Shown here one piece after another: positions 1 to 7,145 of a DNA stretch of 16,712 nt. The position numbers were made by a program, and so were the translations under genes. The notes under the pieces are model-generated. The model had not been told where the DNA came from. It was given only the letters and a program-made list of their open reading frames with translations, and made no database searches. Positions within the stretch are counted from its first letter, which is position 1. Every line of letters begins with the position of its first letter. This DNA is from Pleurotus ostreatus/Saccharomyces cerevisiae fusant (taxonomy: Eukaryota > Opisthokonta), in assembly GCA_024196135.1 (NCBI GenBank), contig JAMQCK010000744.1:1-16712 (forward strand), in the 5' to 3' direction.

Positions 1-781
1 AAGAGTGCCTGCGAAGGTATGAACTTCCTCCTTCCACTTAGGAGGATTAGAGACGCACCTCAAAGCGCTCGAAAAGCGGGCTACCGCTACAGTCCCGTAA
101 TACTTTGTGCGACGGTAGATGTATGGGAGCCTCGTAGAAAGGCTTGACAATGAGTGGAATCGAGCTGTATTTCTCCATGTGAGATGAGAATGCAGGTCAG
201 AGAGGAAAAGGGGCAGGTAAAGCTCGGGGCCTCGCTCCCGAAATGGATCACGGTCCGATCCGCCGGAGGCCTTGGTTGAACTTCGGCACCGAACACTGCA
301 CGTGATCTGGACCTACAAAACAAATGAAGAAACCATGATAGACAAGCTATGCTCAAGGATTTGCGGGGGTAGGCATCCACGAAAGGATACTGCCCTATCG
401 ATGAGTGCGAGCCGACATGACGACCTACGTGCGTATTTCCTTGGACATTCTGTCCTTCGACAGCCGGTGCCCACATTCACGACGACAATCACTACAACTT
501 CGAGTCACTAACCAATACTTATTCTAAGTAGTGCTACAGTAAGGGAGTCGCGCAAGGCGTCCAAGGTAACATGAAAAGGCGAAATCACAGTCTCAGTAAG
601 AGGAAGGTAGTGTAGTACAAGGCGCGGAGAAACAGGACGAGCGAATGATAGGCGTGGCAAAGGCAATGTGCGTAACATAGGTCGTATCGGGTCGTAATAG
701 GCGTTAGGATGGATATAAGGGGTGACGCGTGGATGCAAACCAAGAAAGAGAGAAAAAATAGATGGAGAATACAGAGGACGC
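1..781. other. No recognisable gene; 3' flank of the LIM gene
   Basis: This stretch has only short overlapping open frames on both strands, the longest about 129 codons on the minus strand (87-476). None shows a domain, signal peptide, or introns that would join it to another frame. The part next to 781 is the 3' untranslated and termination region of the minus-strand LIM gene. It contains an A/T-richer segment around 740-770, which reads as T-rich on the LIM coding strand and may take part in 3'-end formation. No RNA gene or repeat was seen. Confidence 0.5.
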
Positions 782-1991
782 TTAACCGCCAGCCTTCCCG
801 AGGAGCGCGTAGCCTCTGCCCGCAGGGCCGTGCAGCTGGAAAGTTCGTTAGTACATATTTAAAAAGGCACAGACAACAGGTCTACCTTGCTATAGCACCT
901 CACGCACACCACCTCGCCGTCGTGGTCTCGAATCTTTGACGAGTCAAGAGACGTCGAGCAAGAGAAGCAGCGCAGGCAGCCCTTATGGTATGTCCTGCTC
1001 GCCGCGCGGACCTGCTCCGCAAAGTACACGTCCTTCTTGCAGCGCGGGCATTGCGGGTTAGACGACGGCGTCCACCGGCCGCGCCCCGTCGGATTCGCCT
1101 TGACCGCATTGCCGGTCATCTGCGCGCCGAAGCCACCCTCGCGCGTCGGCGACAGCGGCGAGCGCGGGAGGCCGAACGCCTTGGTAGGGGACATGGGGCG
1201 CGCGGCGCTGCCTGTGATATGCGTGCGCACGGGCGACTGGGAGCGCGTAGCGTTGAGATTGAGCGGCATGCGGCCGCCGAGGGCGGCGCCGTAGCGCGAG
1301 CCGGTCTGCATGTGCGTGAGCGGCTGGAGGATGGAGTCCGCGGCGAGCGCGGGGTCGTCGGCGAGGGAGGCAGAAAAGGAGGGATGCGTGGGGGAGTCGA
1401 TATCGGCGGAGAGCGTGGCGCGGTGCAGAGGAGGCGCGCGAGGTGCGGGCGCGGGGAGTTCACTGTCTTCGGGGATGGGTGGGGTCGACGAGTGCGAGTC
1501 GGAGCGTGGGTCAAGAGAGGCAGGCTGAGAGGTGGGAGAGAGCGGCTTGGCGGGTGAAAGGGGTCGTGTGGGGGATGAGGGGGACTGCGCCTGTGGGAGG
1601 TTGGCCTGACGTAGGTCGCGCGTGCCGAACTCGCGGATATGGCATTGCTTGCAGTAGGGAAGTTGGTCGTGCTCGAGAAGAGTATACGAGTCGAGCTATA
1701 TGAGAAGAGACGAGGGAAGTATGGAGGAAGAGAAGCAAGGTAGAATGGAGAGCGAGTAAGATGCACTGCATTAGCAACAGCATGATGAGTCCGCATAACG
1801 ACGACGTACCCGCTTGTCGCAGCTCGTGCATTTGAGGCATCCCTTGTGGTAGAACTGAGGGGGAGGTCAGAGGTGAAGCTTATGAGAAGGATTAGCACGC
1901 GCACGCTTCTGCCTGGGCCAATGACCTGCTCAGCGGCGTATACGGACTTGGAGCAACGAGGACATTTGGGGGTCTGGCCGTATGAGTACAT
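782..1991 (-). CDS. Two-LIM-domain cysteine-rich protein (CRP-like)
   Basis: LIM domains are double zinc fingers that mediate protein-protein contacts. CRP-type LIM proteins usually act at the actin cytoskeleton or as adaptors. Four minus-strand exons join in phase 0: 1991-1905, 1854-1810, 1695-886 and 835-782, giving 331 residues. LIM1 ligands are C10, C13, H32, C35, C38, C41, C59 and C62. LIM2 ligands are C260, C263, H281, C284, C287, C290, C308 and C311. Both have complete C-x2-C, H-x2-C and C-x2-C spacing. A short Gly-rich tail (HGPAGRGYALLGKAGG) follows LIM2, as in CRPs. The linker, roughly residues 75-255, is Ser/Pro-rich and probably disordered. Introns are 50, 114 and 50 nt; the last has a perfect TACTAAC branch site. 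The start ATG has A at -3 and lies 8 codons before the first zinc ligand. Domain identity is secure; partner and exact role are unknown. The gene is divergent from eIF5A. Confidence 0.93.
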
Positions 1992-2288
1992 TGTAGCAAG
2001 CAGAAAGAGTTGACAGAGCGAATGGGCGGGTCCTGGTACGCAGAGGCGGGTGGGGGATCTATACTCAGGTATGTGACCGTATATTCTGAGTTCGCCGCCA
2101 ATGCAGCAGCCGCGCGTGAATCATTTGTTTGCACGTGTTTATTCTGCAGCGCGTCGTCCCCATCGATTACAATTTGCGGGCTCATTATTTTTTGCCCGCG
2201 CTCTTTAACCGCATCTCACTTCCTCCCTCCATCCGCTCCGCACCCCCTCCCTCGCCGCCCAACACTCTCCACTCACTCCGCCCCCAAA
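1992..2288. promoter_or_regulatory. Shared divergent promoter of the LIM gene and eIF5A
   Basis: The 297 nt between the two divergent start codons must hold both promoters and both 5' untranslated regions. Visible elements are a CCAAT box at 2098-2102, a TGAATCA motif (Gcn4/AP-1-like, imperfect) at 2117-2123, and a CACGTG E-box at 2132-2137. A strongly pyrimidine-rich tract runs from about 2217 to 2288 directly before the eIF5A ATG. CT-rich leaders of this kind are common upstream of highly expressed fungal genes. No canonical TATA box at a convincing distance was seen. Assignment of the motifs to factors is inference. Confidence 0.6.
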
Positions 2289-3199
2289 ATGTCCGACGAT
2301 GAGCAGCACAACCACCAGTTCGAGGAGGTATGTGGGGTGCTAGGGATGTGCGGGGAGCCAATGGATGCTGATGGGCGATCGCGCGACACAGGCCAACGCT
2401 GGGGCGTCCCTCACGTTCCCCATGCAGTGCTCGGCGCTGAGGAAGAACGGGCACGTCGTCATCAAGGGTGAGTACTTTGCGAAGCGCGAAGCGGGTGGTG
2501 GGAGGCGCACCTGCGATCGGGCGCTTGTTGCAAAGTTTGGGCTGATTCGATCGTCTGCAGGCCGCCCGTGCAAGATCGTCGAGATGTCCACCTCGAAGAC
2601 GGGCAAGCACGGCCACGCCAAGGTCCACCTTGTCGCCATCGACGTGAGTAGACGCGCCGGGCTTTGGCTGGCAGAACTGGGATCGGTTGCTGATCGGCCC
2701 GCTCGCAGATCTTCACTGGCAAGAAGCTTGAGGATATCTCCCCGTCCACCCACAACATGGATGTGCCGCACGTCAAGAGGGACGAATACCAGCTCGTGAG
2801 TGACGGTTGTTTTTTGCCGCGCGGTATTTCTTGGACACCGATCTCATGTATGCGCAGGTCAACATCGACGAGGGTTTCCTGAACCTGATGACGTCCGACG
2901 GTACCCCCAAGGACGACGTGAAGGTCCCTGAGGGCGAGCTTGGTCAGGAGATCGAGGCCGCTTTTGAGGACGGTAAGGACGTTCTGGTCACCATCGTTAG
3001 CTCGATGGGTGAGGAGCAGGTATGTGTTTTTCTGGACTCTTCGTCTTCGTTTCTTCCATCGTGATTCTTGCGCATCCACACTCCTCATACGCTCGTTGCG
3101 CCTGCACCACAACTACTTGGCTGCTTCACGATCGACGAGAGCTAACAAATTTGCCAGGCGATCTCCTGGAAGGAGGCCCCCAAGGGCGCCGGTGCTTAG
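2289..3199 (+). CDS. eIF5A: Translation factor eIF5A (hypusine-containing)
   Basis: eIF5A binds the ribosome near the E site and promotes peptide-bond formation at difficult motifs, as well as termination. It is the only known protein carrying hypusine, made from one lysine by deoxyhypusine synthase and hydroxylase. Six exons (2289-2327, 2392-2467, 2561-2643, 2709-2795, 2858-3019, 3158-3199) give 162 residues, the normal fungal size. Residues 50-59, [12 protein letters not shown] in context, hold the hypusine site at Lys54 (codon 2605-2607). The N-terminal SH3-like half ([36 protein letters not shown]) and the C-terminal OB-fold half (LPEGELG-type [15 protein letters not shown] ending) are both complete. 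Introns are 64, 93, 65, 62 and 138 nt; the last has a CTAAC branch site 11 nt before its acceptor. The ATG has A at -3. Nothing is broken; identification is essentially certain. Confidence 0.98.
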
Positions 3200-3486
3200 A
3201 GTGGCCCGCCCCTTTCTCCGACCTTGTACATGGATGTGTGTGGGGAGACACTTGAGAAGGCCTGCCCCGTTGCTGCCGGAAGACACGTTCCAACACTGTC
3301 ACGACCATCTGGGGCAGGCTTGTATCACGACACCGCGGCCTTCGTTTTTTGTGTACTCTCGTGTTGTTCACTGTGGAAGCAGATGTATGTATCGTGTAAT
3401 GTATTCCGCTGCCGCCCAATGAGTGTATGTGCGCGTGTACGAACGAAGAAGGTTGTGGGATGTGTGCGTATCACCCGAAGCCATTT
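3200..3486. other. eIF5A 3' flank, no gene
   Basis: The stretch just after the eIF5A stop codon holds T- and TGTA-rich segments (around 3340-3440, for example TGTATGTATCGTGTAATGTA) that suit a fungal 3' untranslated and polyadenylation region. No frame here looks coding. It ends where the first tandem repeat begins. Confidence 0.5.
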
Positions 3487-3549
3487 TGCGTATCGTTGAA
3501 GTCGATCTGCGTATCGTTGAAGTCGATCTGTGTATCGTTGAAGTCGATT
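3487..3549. repeat. 21-bp tandem repeat, 3 copies
   Basis: Three adjacent units begin at 3487, 3508 and 3529 and share the core CGTATCGTTGAAGTCGAT with one or two changes. A partial fourth copy (TGCGTG) follows. The unit is a multiple of three, so frames stay open through it on both strands, but no gene is supported. Confidence 0.9.
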
Positions 3550-3937
3550 TGCGTGTTTTTCTTGGTTCGAATCGTCCGTCCCAATGGAGAGATGTCCGGA
3601 GCCTCCTTTGGACGTCTCGACGTGAGACAAATTTGAACAAGCGTCGGCCGCGAAACTGAGAGCGAATGAGCGATGGTGCATTGTCTATGCCCTACTCGCG
3701 CGAGAGGAGAGAGGGAGAAACACGCGGAGAGTAATTGGGGGCCAAACAACTATGTTGGGTCGCCAAAGCTCTCTCGCGCGGCCAAACCCGGTGGGTGCCG
3801 GGGCATGGGACGCGCTCAAGCCGGCACAGGCGAGTACATACGAGACTGTAGCTATCATGAAAGGGAATGAGAAAAATCAAAAGACGAAGGAGAAAAGTGG
3901 ATGAGGCGGGTGGGACGAAAATCGAGCCGAAGCGTAG

Positions 3938-4031
3938 CTATCGGGCTCTGGGTCAGACGAACGTAGGTGAGGACACGCAGAGGAAATGTACCTATCGGGC
4001 TCTGGGTCAGACGAACGTAGGTGAGGACACG
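3938..4031. repeat. 40-bp direct repeat with 54-bp period
   Basis: Two identical 40-bp blocks lie at 3938-3977 and 3992-4031. Each starts CTATCGGGCTCTGGG and ends GTAGGTGAGGACACG. They are separated by 14 bp. Looser similarity surrounds them: TACGAGACTGTAGC...GAAAGGGAATGA near 3838-3870 resembles TACGAGACCG...GAAAGGGAAATGA near 4067-4087. The whole 3830-4090 segment may therefore be an older, larger duplication. Confidence 0.85.
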
Positions 4032-4133
4032 AGAGAGCTGTAGGTACGCGTAGCTAAGCATATATACGAGACCGTGAAAGGGAAATGAAATATCTAAGCG
4101 GGAAAGGGGAGTGGCGCTCGCTAGCATAGACCG

Positions 4134-4153
4134 CGGTCAAAGGCTTTTGACCG
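4134..4153. repeat. Perfect 8-bp stem hairpin
   Basis: CGGTCAAA (4134-4141) and its exact reverse complement TTTGACCG (4146-4153) flank a four-base loop. It could be a factor-binding palindrome or a chance hairpin. No gene lies next to it. Confidence 0.6.
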
Positions 4154-4431
4154 TCCCAGTGAAAGCGGAGGCTCGAATAACACACACCTCATGTCATGGT
4201 CCTCGTTCTTCGCTCGGAGTAGTGCGAAAGACCATATCTCAGCCGGCGAAGCACGTCTACACCTCTATCGACATCATGGTGAAGCCTGCTACACCTGAAG
4301 GCCTGCAGAGTAAAGGGCACGCCGGGATTGTTTCGACTGCTGGTGACAATAGACCAATTGCTCGAATACATGGTGCGGTCAACATTTGGCTCAAGAGATC
4401 GTACGGAGGAAGAAGCAGGTGCGTACGGTAC

Positions 4432-4485
4432 GATGCATGAGGTATCCGCGATGCATGAGGTATCCGCGATGCATGGGGTCTCCGC
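4432..4485. repeat. 18-bp tandem repeat, 3 copies
   Basis: Units at 4432, 4450 and 4468 read GATGCATGAGGTATCCGC; the first two are identical and the third has two changes. A partial copy (GATAC) follows. Confidence 0.9.
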
Positions 4486-4808
4486 GATACAGAGGCTTTT
4501 GCGCACAGGACGGATCGTATCGAGGGATGCAAAGGAATGCGAGAAAAGACGCTGGCGAATGGAGCCGAGTGGGAAGATGTGCATGATCGTATTTGTGCTG
4601 GTCTACGTGTTCTGCGAGTGCTGGTTGGCGCAATGCTAGAGTCAGCGGCCTGTACGGTCGGGGAGGATGGTGAGAAGAATAGCCGCCCGAAGCAAGAACT
4701 TCTCGCTATGGATATCTATCCCCTTCGCAAGACGACAAGAGCGAGGGCGATCGCCTCGACAAGAAGCGAGGCCGTTGGAGACGAGCAGGAAAGCAAGGAC
4801 GTTCGTAC

Positions 4809-4980
4809 TGGACGAAGAAGGTCCGTCTTTGTGGACGAAGAAGGCCCGCTACTGGACGAAGAATGCCCGTTACTGGACGAAGAAAGTCGGTCACTGAATG
4901 AAGAACTTGAAGACCGTCTTTGTGGACGACGAAGGTCCGTCTTTGTGGACGAAGGCCTGCCATTGGACGAAAAGACCGAG
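4809..4980. repeat. Degenerate 21-23-bp tandem repeat, about 8 copies
   Basis: Units starting TGGACGA at 4809, 4832, 4853, 4874, 4923, 4946 and 4964, plus a diverged 28-bp unit at 4895 (TGAATGAAGAACTTG), form an array of mostly 21-23 bp periods. A plus-strand open frame spans it (4537-5034) with acidic repeats such as VDEEGPLLDEE. The frame is most simply explained by the repeat unit length, because nothing before or after the array looks coding. Confidence 0.8.
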
Positions 4981-5058
4981 AGAGTGGATGTTCGGTACGA
5001 AGAGAAAAGGTTGTTCGAGCCTCGGGAAGGGTAGGACGGTCCTCCGGGTCCAATCGGT

Positions 5059-5228
5059 ACGAGCAGGGCTGTCAATCGGAGGGTGCAGGAGACGGGTTGG
5101 AGGGTGCAGGGCTGTCGGTCGGAGGGTGCAGGAGACGAGTCGGGATCTCTAGGTCCTTCGTTAGGCACTAGCGGGGCTGTCGATCGGTACGAGCAGGGCT
5201 GTCGGTCGGAATGAGCAGGAGATGAGTC
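5059..5228. repeat. Imperfect compound repeat of GAGCAGGGCTGTC / GGAGGGTGCAGGAGACG blocks
   Basis: Blocks GAGCAGGGCTGTC followed by TCGGA...GCAGGAGA and GTCGGGATC recur twice in full (from about 5059 and from about 5190). A partly duplicated GGAGGGTGCAGG unit lies between them (near 5079, 5099 and 5120). The pattern suggests a larger repeat unit rearranged by slippage or unequal exchange. It merges directly into the 22-bp array that follows. Confidence 0.65.
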
Positions 5229-5317
5229 GGGATCCCCTGGACCTTCGTTGGGGATCTTCAGGACCTTCGTTCGGAATATCCAGGACCTTTGCTCGAGATC
5301 TCCAGGACTGTCAGGTC
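5229..5317. repeat. 22-bp tandem repeat, 4 copies
   Basis: Units at 5229, 5251, 5273 and 5295 share the pattern GGGATCTTCAGGACCTTCGTTC with a few changes each; the last is 23 bp. The core GGACCTTCGTT is, in reverse complement, close to the ACGAAGGTCC core of the array at 4809-4980. Confidence 0.8.
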
Positions 5318-5356
5318 GGGCAAGTGAGGCCCTCGGGATCGTCGACATCGGCCGTA

Positions 5357-5488
5357 GATGAGCGTGCGATGGGCCAGAGATGAGCGTCCGATGGGCCAGA
5401 GATCAGCGCCCGATGGGCCAGAGATCAGCGTCCAATGAGCCAGAGATCGGCGTCCTATGAGCCGTAGATGAGCGTCCAATGAGCCAGA
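5357..5488. repeat. 22-bp tandem repeat, 6 copies
   Basis: Six head-to-tail 22-bp units begin at 5357, 5379, 5401, 5423, 5445 and 5467, with consensus GATSAGCGTCCGATGGGCCAGA, then a short remnant (GATCAGG). Units differ by one to five bases, so the array is moderately diverged. There are no spacers, so it is not a CRISPR array. Confidence 0.92.
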
Positions 5489-5511
5489 GATCAGGTCGAT
5501 AGATAGGACGC

Positions 5512-5573
5512 GATGTTGCCGTCGTACGGGATGCGATGCTGGCGTCGTACGGGATGCGATGCTGACGTTGTGG
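5512..5573. repeat. 23-bp tandem repeat, about 2.7 copies
   Basis: Units at 5512-5534 and 5535-5557 share GTCGTACGGGATGC and GATG at their ends. A partial, diverged third unit runs from 5558. It follows the 22-bp array after a short gap. Confidence 0.8.
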
Positions 5574-5842
5574 CCTTTGTCGGTCGGGTTCCTGGCGTCG
5601 GCTAAGGTGTAAGGATGTTCTCGTATGTTCCACTCGCGGGTTGCTCGCGGGTGTCCACTTGGTCGTGAGTGTCTACTTGGTCGCGGGTCTCGCGGGTCGA
5701 GTAGATGATTCAGTCAACGTGCCTAACGCCGAAATCGATGCAATGAGTCGAGATGTCGGGAAAGCGTCGAGATGCCCATAAAGCAACGAGGGAAAATCGA
5801 TCGCATTTACGAGGGATACGCGTGGACGAGAAAGGATTGCGC

Positions 5843-5850
5843 GTGGAGGA
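5843..5850. repeat. Target-site duplication, left copy
   Basis: GTGGAGGA lies immediately outside the left terminal inverted repeat and is repeated exactly at 6263-6270 immediately outside the right one. An 8-bp duplication is the insertion footprint expected of hAT-type and some other cut-and-paste transposases. Confidence 0.8.
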
Positions 5851-6262
5851 AGGACCCCTGCTTATTGGCGTGGAGGTCTCTGCCGAAACTGTCAAAATCC
5901 GGGTTTTTTTGTCCGACACTTTTTGGCATTTTCGGCGCGTTTTGTCCGGTTTTTTCAGAGACCTCGACTTCGACTTTGACTTTTGTCCGGATGAGCGCAG
6001 AGACCGTCGAGAATTCGGGTGAAAATGCAAGGATAATCGAATATTTGCTCTTGGACGGGCCCTCGTCGAGCCTCTCACTGCCCCATCCGTCCGGCATCTG
6101 ACAGAGAGCTGCTGGCGACCAACATATACTGTCCGGCCCTCCGCAGAGAGCTTCACATGCCCAACCTCGATTTGTCCGGTGTTTTCAGAGACATTTTCCG
6201 TTTCGAGGCTCAATTTTGTCCGGCATCTGACATAAACCTCCACGCCAATAAGCAGGGGTCCT
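5851..6262. mobile_element. Non-autonomous DNA transposon (MITE-like, 8-bp TSD)
   Basis: A 412-bp unit is bounded by perfect 27-bp terminal inverted repeats: 5851-5877, beginning AGGACCCCTGCTTATTGG, and its exact reverse complement at 6236-6262. Both ends are flanked by the identical 8 bp GTGGAGGA (5843-5850 and 6263-6270). The interior has no transposase-like frame, so any mobility would need an enzyme supplied from elsewhere. It holds seven direct copies of TGTCCG or GTCCGG, five of them followed 6-7 bp later by CAGAGA. Eight-bp duplications are made by the hAT superfamily and also by P, Merlin and some Mutator elements. The AGGACC terminus is not a textbook hAT end, so the superfamily is left open. 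Perfect inverted repeats and duplication suggest a fairly recent insertion. Confidence 0.85.
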
Positions 6263-6270
6263 GTGGAGGA
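6263..6270. repeat. Target-site duplication, right copy
   Basis: This is the exact second copy of GTGGAGGA, directly abutting the right inverted repeat of the 412-bp element. Confidence 0.8.
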
Positions 6271-6539
6271 GGGAGGATCCCGAGTTGAGGAGACGGTTGA
6301 TCAGCGCTCGTCTGGGCGTGCGAAGATGGTAGGATGGCGAGGGAAAGGGGGAGATCGTTGACGTCGTTGGTGCGAGAGCAGCGCCTAGCGGGTTTGTGCG
6401 AGGGAAGCGCCTAGCGGGAAGCGGCGAGTACGACGTGACCATAGGCTGGCAGCCAATACGAGAGCGCGAGTTTGCGAGGAGAAATTGATGTGTTCGTGTG
6501 GCCGGGTGCAAGTGTAATGCGTCTGGAAGGCGCGGCAGT

Positions 6540-6632
6540 AAGTGTGTGCGCGCAGAGTAATCAAGTGTGTGCACGTAGAGTACCCAAGTGTGTGCGCGCA
6601 GAGTATACCCAAGTATATGCACGCAGAGTACC
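6540..6632. repeat. 22-25-bp tandem repeat, 4 copies
   Basis: Units at 6540 (23 bp), 6563 (23 bp), 6586 (25 bp) and 6611 (22 bp) follow AAGTGTGTGCGCGCAGAGTA plus a two- to five-base tail. The alternating purine-pyrimidine GTGTGTGCGCGC part could favour left-handed DNA, which is inference only. Confidence 0.88.
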
Positions 6633-6737
6633 AAAGCGCAGGGTGAATTGCGTCGTAGAGCAAGACGGGCGCGGAAGAAGAGAGCAGCACGGACGGGGAA
6701 GCAAAGAGCACGCCGGTGGGGGCGCGTCAGGTCAAAA

Positions 6738-6825
6738 ATTGGCGCGACGGGTGAGAAAGAAAGTTGGCGCGGCGGCTGAGGAAATTGGCACGGCGACTGG
6801 GAAAACTGGCGCGGCGACTGGGAAA
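6738..6825. repeat. 21-24-bp tandem repeat, 4 copies
   Basis: Units at 6738, 6762, 6784 and 6805 share ATTGGCGCGGCGACTGGGAAA. The last two are 21 bp and nearly identical; the first two are longer and diverged. A further partial unit (ATTGACCG) follows. Confidence 0.8.
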
Positions 6826-6837
6826 ATTGACCGTAAA

Positions 6838-6916
6838 TTCGGATATGGGGGCGTATGGCATACATTCAGATTAGGAGGCCATTCGTTCGGATACGGAGCC
6901 CATACGTTCGGATTTG
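6838..6916. repeat. Degenerate 21-27-bp tandem repeat starting TTCGGAT
   Basis: Units at 6838 (27 bp), 6865 (21 bp), 6886 (21 bp) and a partial unit at 6907 all begin TTCRGAT and contain a GGAGCCCATACG-like second half. It follows the preceding array after only 12 bp. Confidence 0.7.
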
Positions 6917-6985
6917 CTACAGACGTCCGCGGATTTTGGGCGTTCAACGTTGACGCGGGTGGGCGATGGCACCGATTCGGATGGT

Positions 6986-7088
6986 GCTGACGGAGGGTTG
7001 GGACGATGCTGACGGAGGGAGGGACGCGGCTGACGGAGGGAGAAATGCGGCTGACGGAGGAAAGGACACGGCTGAAGGAGAGTTGGGG
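6986..7088. repeat. 21-22-bp tandem repeat, 4-5 copies
   Basis: Units at 6986 (22 bp), 7008, 7029 and 7050 (21 bp each) share GCTGACGGAGGGAGGGACGCG. A fifth, more diverged unit starts at 7071, and isolated GCTGAMGG motifs continue to about 7146. The long minus-strand frame across it (6732-7298), rich in Ser/Pro/Ala, is a by-product of the three-base-multiple unit. Confidence 0.85.
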
Positions 7089-7145
7089 AGGCGCCGCGGC
7101 GGGGAGGAAGCTGAAGGAGGCCTGAGGCGGAGAGGAAGCTGACGG

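Noticed and set aside
985..1557. 190-codon Arg-rich plus-strand frame
   Set aside because: It is the antisense shadow of the GC-rich LIM exon and has no domain of its own.
1116..1991. 291-codon continuous minus-strand frame
   Set aside because: Only its first 29 codons are real. The rest reads through the first LIM intron in the wrong frame; the spliced model restores all eight LIM1 ligands.
3564..3573. GGTTCGAATC resembling a tRNA B box
   Set aside because: The flanking bases do not form a T-arm stem and no A box or acceptor stem lies upstream.
5357..5488. Regular 22-bp repeats as a possible CRISPR array
   Set aside because: Units abut with no spacers, are imperfect, and lie in a eukaryotic genome with no associated genes.
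5710..6243. 177-codon minus-strand frame across the transposon as a possible transposase
   Set aside because: It crosses the left end of the element and its motifs come from the repeated GTCCGG/CAGAGA units. No transposase catalytic motif is visible.
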